Notes under the pieces: generated by a model
What the model was told of the DNA's origin: nothing
Databases searched by the model: none
The model's input: only the letters and a program-made list of their open reading frames with translations
Assembly (NCBI GenBank): GCA_031283905.1
Contig: JAITAW010000123.1
Coordinates: 1-14,767 of the forward strand
Length of the DNA stretch: 14,767 nucleotides
Origin: Treponema sp.
GTDB lineage: Bacteria > Spirochaetota > Spirochaetia > Treponematales > Breznakiellaceae
Reading direction: 5' to 3'
Shown here: in pieces, positions 12,325 to 14,767 of the stretch
How the letters are laid out: every line of letters begins with the position of its first letter
Position numbering within the stretch: the stretch's first letter is position 1
Made by a program: the position numbers and the translations under genes

Positions 12325-12393
12325 AGCTTCAATGCAAACCGTTAGGGGTAAAAAATCATTTTAGTTGTGGCGCGAAAGAATACTATTTTTTAA

Positions 12394-13348
12394 TATGACT
12401 ATCCAATCAGCTAATAATATGCTATACTGTTGGGAGAAGGGAGTGATAAACGACGATGACAATGCAAGAATTTCAGGAACAATTCGGAACGGAAGAGGCG
12501 TGCAGGGAATATCTTTACAAGAAAAGGTGGCCGAACGGATTCGTTTGCCCAAAGTGCGGACACAGCGAACACTTCAACATAAAAAGCCGCAACAGGTATC
12601 AATGCAAAGCCTGCGGTCATCAGACAACGGTAACCGCGGGAACAGTCATGGAAAAGACGCGAACGCCGCTGACCAAGTGGTTTGCGGCGATGTATCTTGT
12701 TTCGGAAGACAAACGCGGTCTGAGTGCGATGGCTTTGCAGAAGAAAATAGGCGTTGCATATTTCACGGCGTGGACGATGTTGCAAAAGATTCGGTTTGCG
12801 ATGGGCAATCGGGACGAAAAATACATGCTTGACGGCATTGTGGAGATGGACGAAGGTTTTTTCGGCGGTACCGCGGAAGGCAGTAACCGCGGTCGCGGAA
12901 CAGAAAAGACTGCCGTTTTGGTGTCCGTTTCGCTCAGTGAGTGGGGAAAGCCCAAGTTTGCGCGGATGCAAACACTCAAATCCGTTGACGGAAAGGCGGT
13001 CAAGGCGTTTTCCGAGGAACACGTCAAGCCGGGTTCCGAAATAAGAACGGACGGACTGAACATCTATAATTGTCTTGCGAAAGAAGGTTTCATTCATACC
13101 GCAATTCCTTATAACGCCAAGAAGCAACCCGAACATCTGCATTTGACGCATATCATCATTTCCAACGCAAAAGCGTTTGTGCAAGGAACCTTCCACGGAT
13201 TGGACGAAAAACACTTGCAGCGCTATTTGAATGAATTCTGCTATCGGTTGAATCGGAGATATATTGCCCACGATTTGTTTTCTCACCTCGCTCACGCTTG
13301 TGCTTTGGCGCCGCCAAAACCCTATCATGCGCTAATTGGATAGTCATA
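12394..13348 (+). mobile_element. IS1595-family insertion sequence
   Basis: Terminal inverted repeats TATGACTATCCAATCAGC (12394-12411) and, on the other strand, TATGACTATCCAATTAGC (13348-13331) differ at one position. They enclose a single transposase gene whose stop codon lies within the right repeat. IS1595 elements normally make 8-bp target duplications; flanking bases (ATTTTTTAA on the left, TATGCCGA on the right) show no such match, so at least one flank has changed since insertion. Confidence 0.85.
12456..13343 (+). CDS. IS1595-family (ISXO2-like) transposase
   Basis: A 295-residue transposase. The N-terminal zinc ribbon has Cys31, Cys34, Cys50 and Cys53 (CPKCG, then CKACG). The catalytic DDE/DDN-type domain shows Asp132 in EMDEGFFGG, Asp199 in RTDGLN, and the C-terminal signature with ISNAKAFVQGTFHG and HLQRYLNEFCYRLNRR that marks IS1595 transposases. 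The frame is intact from ATG 12456 (alternative ATG 12462) to the TAG in the right inverted repeat, so the element may still be active. GGGAG lies about 13 bp upstream, a little far. The gene is transcribed away from the integrase, towards the chromosomal remnant. Confidence 0.92.
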   Translation: MTMQEFQEQFGTEEACREYLYKKRWPNGFVCPKCGHSEHFNIKSRNRYQCKACGHQTTVTAGTVMEKTRTPLTKWFAAMYLVSEDKRGLSAMALQKKIGVAYFTAWTMLQKIRFAMGNRDEKYMLDGIVEMDEGFFGGTAEGSNRGRGTEKTAVLVSVSLSEWGKPKFARMQTLKSVDGKAVKAFSEEHVKPGSEIRTDGLNIYNCLAKEGFIHTAIPYNAKKQPEHLHLTHIIISNAKAFVQGTFHGLDEKHLQRYLNEFCYRLNRRYIAHDLFSHLAHACALAPPKPYHALIG

Positions 13349-13630
13349 TATGCCGAAGCCTTGGAATACACGCCCGCAGTCATCGATCGCGTCACGGGCG
13401 AGCGTTTTCCGATCCTGCCCTTTGCGCGCGCCTGTCTGCCGCGCGGCGAAAAGCTCGTGCGCGCGACGCCTTTGGAACGGGACGCAAAGGTGTTCAGCTA
13501 CTGGGATTCGGAGAAATATTTCTACGGAACGCAGGGGGATTTCCTCGTCGCCAACGAGGGGGATTACGGGGACTGCTACATCGTCCGCCGCAGCATCTTC
13601 GAGGAAAGCTACGAGCCTTTTGCGGGCTGA
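13349..13630 (+). pseudogene. Headless C-terminal gene remnant
   Basis: About 93 codons in one frame, open right up to the insertion-sequence end, with GC-rich codons unlike the mobile element. No start signal is visible; the frame continues into the insertion sequence only by chance. The end reads GDFLVANEGDYGDCYIVRRS, then IFEESYE. I recall similar C-terminal tails (GDYLV, YxVxxxIFxxTYE) in many unrelated bacterial and phage proteins, so this does not define the function. It is best read as the 3' part of a chromosomal gene cut by the insertion sequence or the integrative element; the 5' part may lie beyond the left end of the element. Confidence 0.6.
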
Positions 13631-13699
13631 GGGCGGACGCGGATCTTTGCGAGGGCTTGAGGCGCAAATACCCTGAATAAAGCAGGAAGGGGTGTCCCG

Positions 13700-14116
13700 A
13701 TGAACATTTTCATACGCGTCAAAGCCGCCGGCAAACGCCGGGACATATTGGAACGCCGGCCTCAAACCGTTCCGGACGGCACAGATACGGCGGAAAAACT
13801 CATCGAATACTTGGTGCGGGAAAACGTCCGGGAATACAACGCCAAGGCAACAGACGCGCCGCTCTTCCGGTATTTATCGCAGCAGGAATCGGAAGACGGC
13901 GCGTACACAGGCAAAATAGGATTCGGCGACCGGAAAAACGAACAAAACGAGGACGAGGAAAAAGCGGTGCGAAACGCCCTGCAATGCTTTGCAGACGGCA
14001 TCTACCGTGTTTTGACAAACGAAACCGAAGTCCTGCCGGGAGGTCCTTTCAGCCTGAAAGAGGGCGACACCCTTACGTTTATCCGTCTGGTGATGCTGGC
14101 GGGTCGGCGGTTTTAA
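13700..14116 (+). CDS. Hypothetical protein preceding a DUF4132-like gene
   Basis: A 138-residue soluble protein of unknown function. It starts MNIFIRVKAAGKRRDILERR and ends with PFSLKEGDTLTFIRLVMLAG, with a charged middle part; no signal peptide or membrane segment is seen. AGGAAGGGG precedes the ATG. I recall similar small proteins encoded just before DUF5724/DUF4132 genes in Firmicutes, which fits the gene starting 16 bp downstream; this is memory, not a search. Codon use is GC-rich as in the rest of the chromosome on this side. The two genes are probably one operon. Confidence 0.75.
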   Translation: MNIFIRVKAAGKRRDILERRPQTVPDGTDTAEKLIEYLVRENVREYNAKATDAPLFRYLSQQESEDGAYTGKIGFGDRKNEQNEDEEKAVRNALQCFADGIYRVLTNETEVLPGGPFSLKEGDTLTFIRLVMLAGRRF

Positions 14117-14132
14117 TCGAACGGAGATCACA

Positions 14133-14767
14133 ATGGACAAAGACGCGATCATCGAGAAGCTCCAAAAACAGAAGGGCCGGCCCGGCGAGGTGGCGAAGGC
14201 TTTTATCGCTTGGCATAACAGCGGATGGGAAAAGCGCAGCCAAACTTTCGGCGATTTGTCCGCCGTTCTGATGAAGGATTCCCCCAAGACCTGCGCCGAA
14301 ATGTTTGACAACGGCCCCCGCGCGCTCTTTGCGGCGGTCTGCGGCGCGGCTGCGGCGGACCTTGCGGGCGAGGTCGCGGCGCGGCTTCACCTTTACGTCC
14401 ATTCCCCTTCCGTCTACCGCCGCTCCTTCCGCACCAAGGAGGTCAAACCCTATCTTGATCGCTTTGCCTCCGTTCTGGAAACGCTCTTTTTTTCTTGGGA
14501 AGATTTCGACATGGTAAAGGATCTGACCGCGGCTCGGGGCGACCGGGGCGACGATAACCGAAACAGGCTGAGCGACGCTGTCTACGGCGATTTTCTCGCG
14601 GCGCGCATCGACGGCGGTGACGCGGAACTCATCGCCGCGATAAAGGAAATCATCCTGGGGGACAACAACACCAAGCTTCTCACAAATGCCATCATCAACG
14701 GCATCATCAAAAGCGCCGACCTGGAACTGTACAAACTGCTGACGGATCTGCTCTTGGCCGCGCGGCT
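14133..14767 (+). CDS. DUF5724/DUF4132-like protein, N-terminal part
   Basis: An open frame of 211 codons that runs off the window. It starts MDKDAIIEKLQKQKGRPGEV and is helical and rich in Ala, Leu, Asp and Arg, with no signal peptide. The start resembles the N-terminus of large cytoplasmic DUF5724/DUF4132 proteins (MolR/YehI relatives) in my memory; confidence in the family is moderate because the diagnostic C-terminal part is missing. ATG 14133 has ACGGAGA upstream. It follows the small hypothetical gene by 16 bp and shares its codon bias. It is chromosomal context, not part of the mobile element. Confidence 0.7.
   Translation, partial: MDKDAIIEKLQKQKGRPGEVAKAFIAWHNSGWEKRSQTFGDLSAVLMKDSPKTCAEMFDNGPRALFAAVCGAAAADLAGEVAARLHLYVHSPSVYRRSFRTKEVKPYLDRFASVLETLFFSWEDFDMVKDLTAARGDRGDDNRNRLSDAVYGDFLAARIDGGDAELIAAIKEIILGDNNTKLLTNAIINGIIKSADLELYKLLTDLLLAAR

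Larger units (their letters stand above)
1..12393. mobile_element. Right part of a Tn916/Tn1549-like integrative element
   Basis: Relaxase, MobC, an XRE repressor, Orf7-like sigma protein, two Orf8-like proteins, excisionase and tyrosine integrase together define a mobile element. The order repressor, cargo, Orf7, Orf8, Xis, Int is the Tn916-family recombination module, while the MOBP relaxase and MobC are typical of Tn1549-like elements of Clostridia (both from memory of the families). The left end and any type IV secretion genes are outside the window, so self-transfer cannot be judged. The right end must lie between the integrase stop (12171) and the insertion sequence (12394); the exact attachment core is not visible. 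Confidence 0.8.

Noticed and set aside
12411..13328. Long minus-strand open frame of 305 codons
   Set aside because: It is the mirror of the transposase gene, which has a zinc ribbon and catalytic motifs; the antisense product has none.

Overview
The window looks like the right-hand part of an integrative conjugative or mobilizable element in a Gram-positive host, probably of the Clostridia. It carries one insertion sequence at its right edge and then GC-richer chromosome. The Firmicute assignment rests on strong GGAGG ribosome-binding sites, the MOBP relaxase and MobC pair, the Tn916-like recombination module, a VanRS-like two-component system, and the DUF-type neighbours on the right. All names come from motif reading and memory; no database search was possible.

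Layout. Positions 1-3045 (minus strand) hold mobC, a MOBP relaxase, a Tn916 Orf8-like helix-turn-helix protein, a DUF6050-like membrane protein and a lipoprotein whose natural start is frameshifted. Positions 3046-3370 are a hairpin-rich stretch upstream of mobC that is the best oriT candidate. An XRE repressor (3370-3729, minus) sits on a perfect 17-bp palindrome. Positions 3824-8766 (plus) are a visibly AT-richer cargo operon: a small HTH protein, a VanR-like regulator, a VanS-like kinase, a large two-lobed permease and an ABC ATPase of the bacteriocin export/immunity type. No vanH/A/X-like ligase or peptidase gene is present, so this is better read as a peptide-sensing or peptide-detoxification module than as glycopeptide resistance.

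Positions 8767-9462 are a regulatory stretch: a long hairpin, three RNA segments with mutually exclusive pairings, a 35-codon leader ORF whose Shine-Dalgarno sits in a hairpin loop, a factor-independent terminator, and two direct copies (200 bp apart) of the repeat found next to mobC. Then come a sigma-like Orf7 homologue, an Orf8-like protein, about 430 bp of hairpin-rich noncoding DNA, excisionase and tyrosine integrase (9463-12171). The order repressor, leader/attenuator, Orf7, Orf8, Xis, Int parallels Tn916.

Positions 12172-12393 hold paired direct repeats suited to integrase arm binding and a terminator. An IS1595-type insertion sequence (12394-13348) follows without recognisable target duplication. 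It abuts a headless chromosomal gene remnant, then a small hypothetical gene and the start of a large DUF5724/DUF4132-like gene that runs off the window.

The most interesting material is non-coding: the leader region at 8872-9136, the three-copy oriT-like repeat on both sides of the cargo, the shared operator-like motif, and the structured stretch at 10206-10575.
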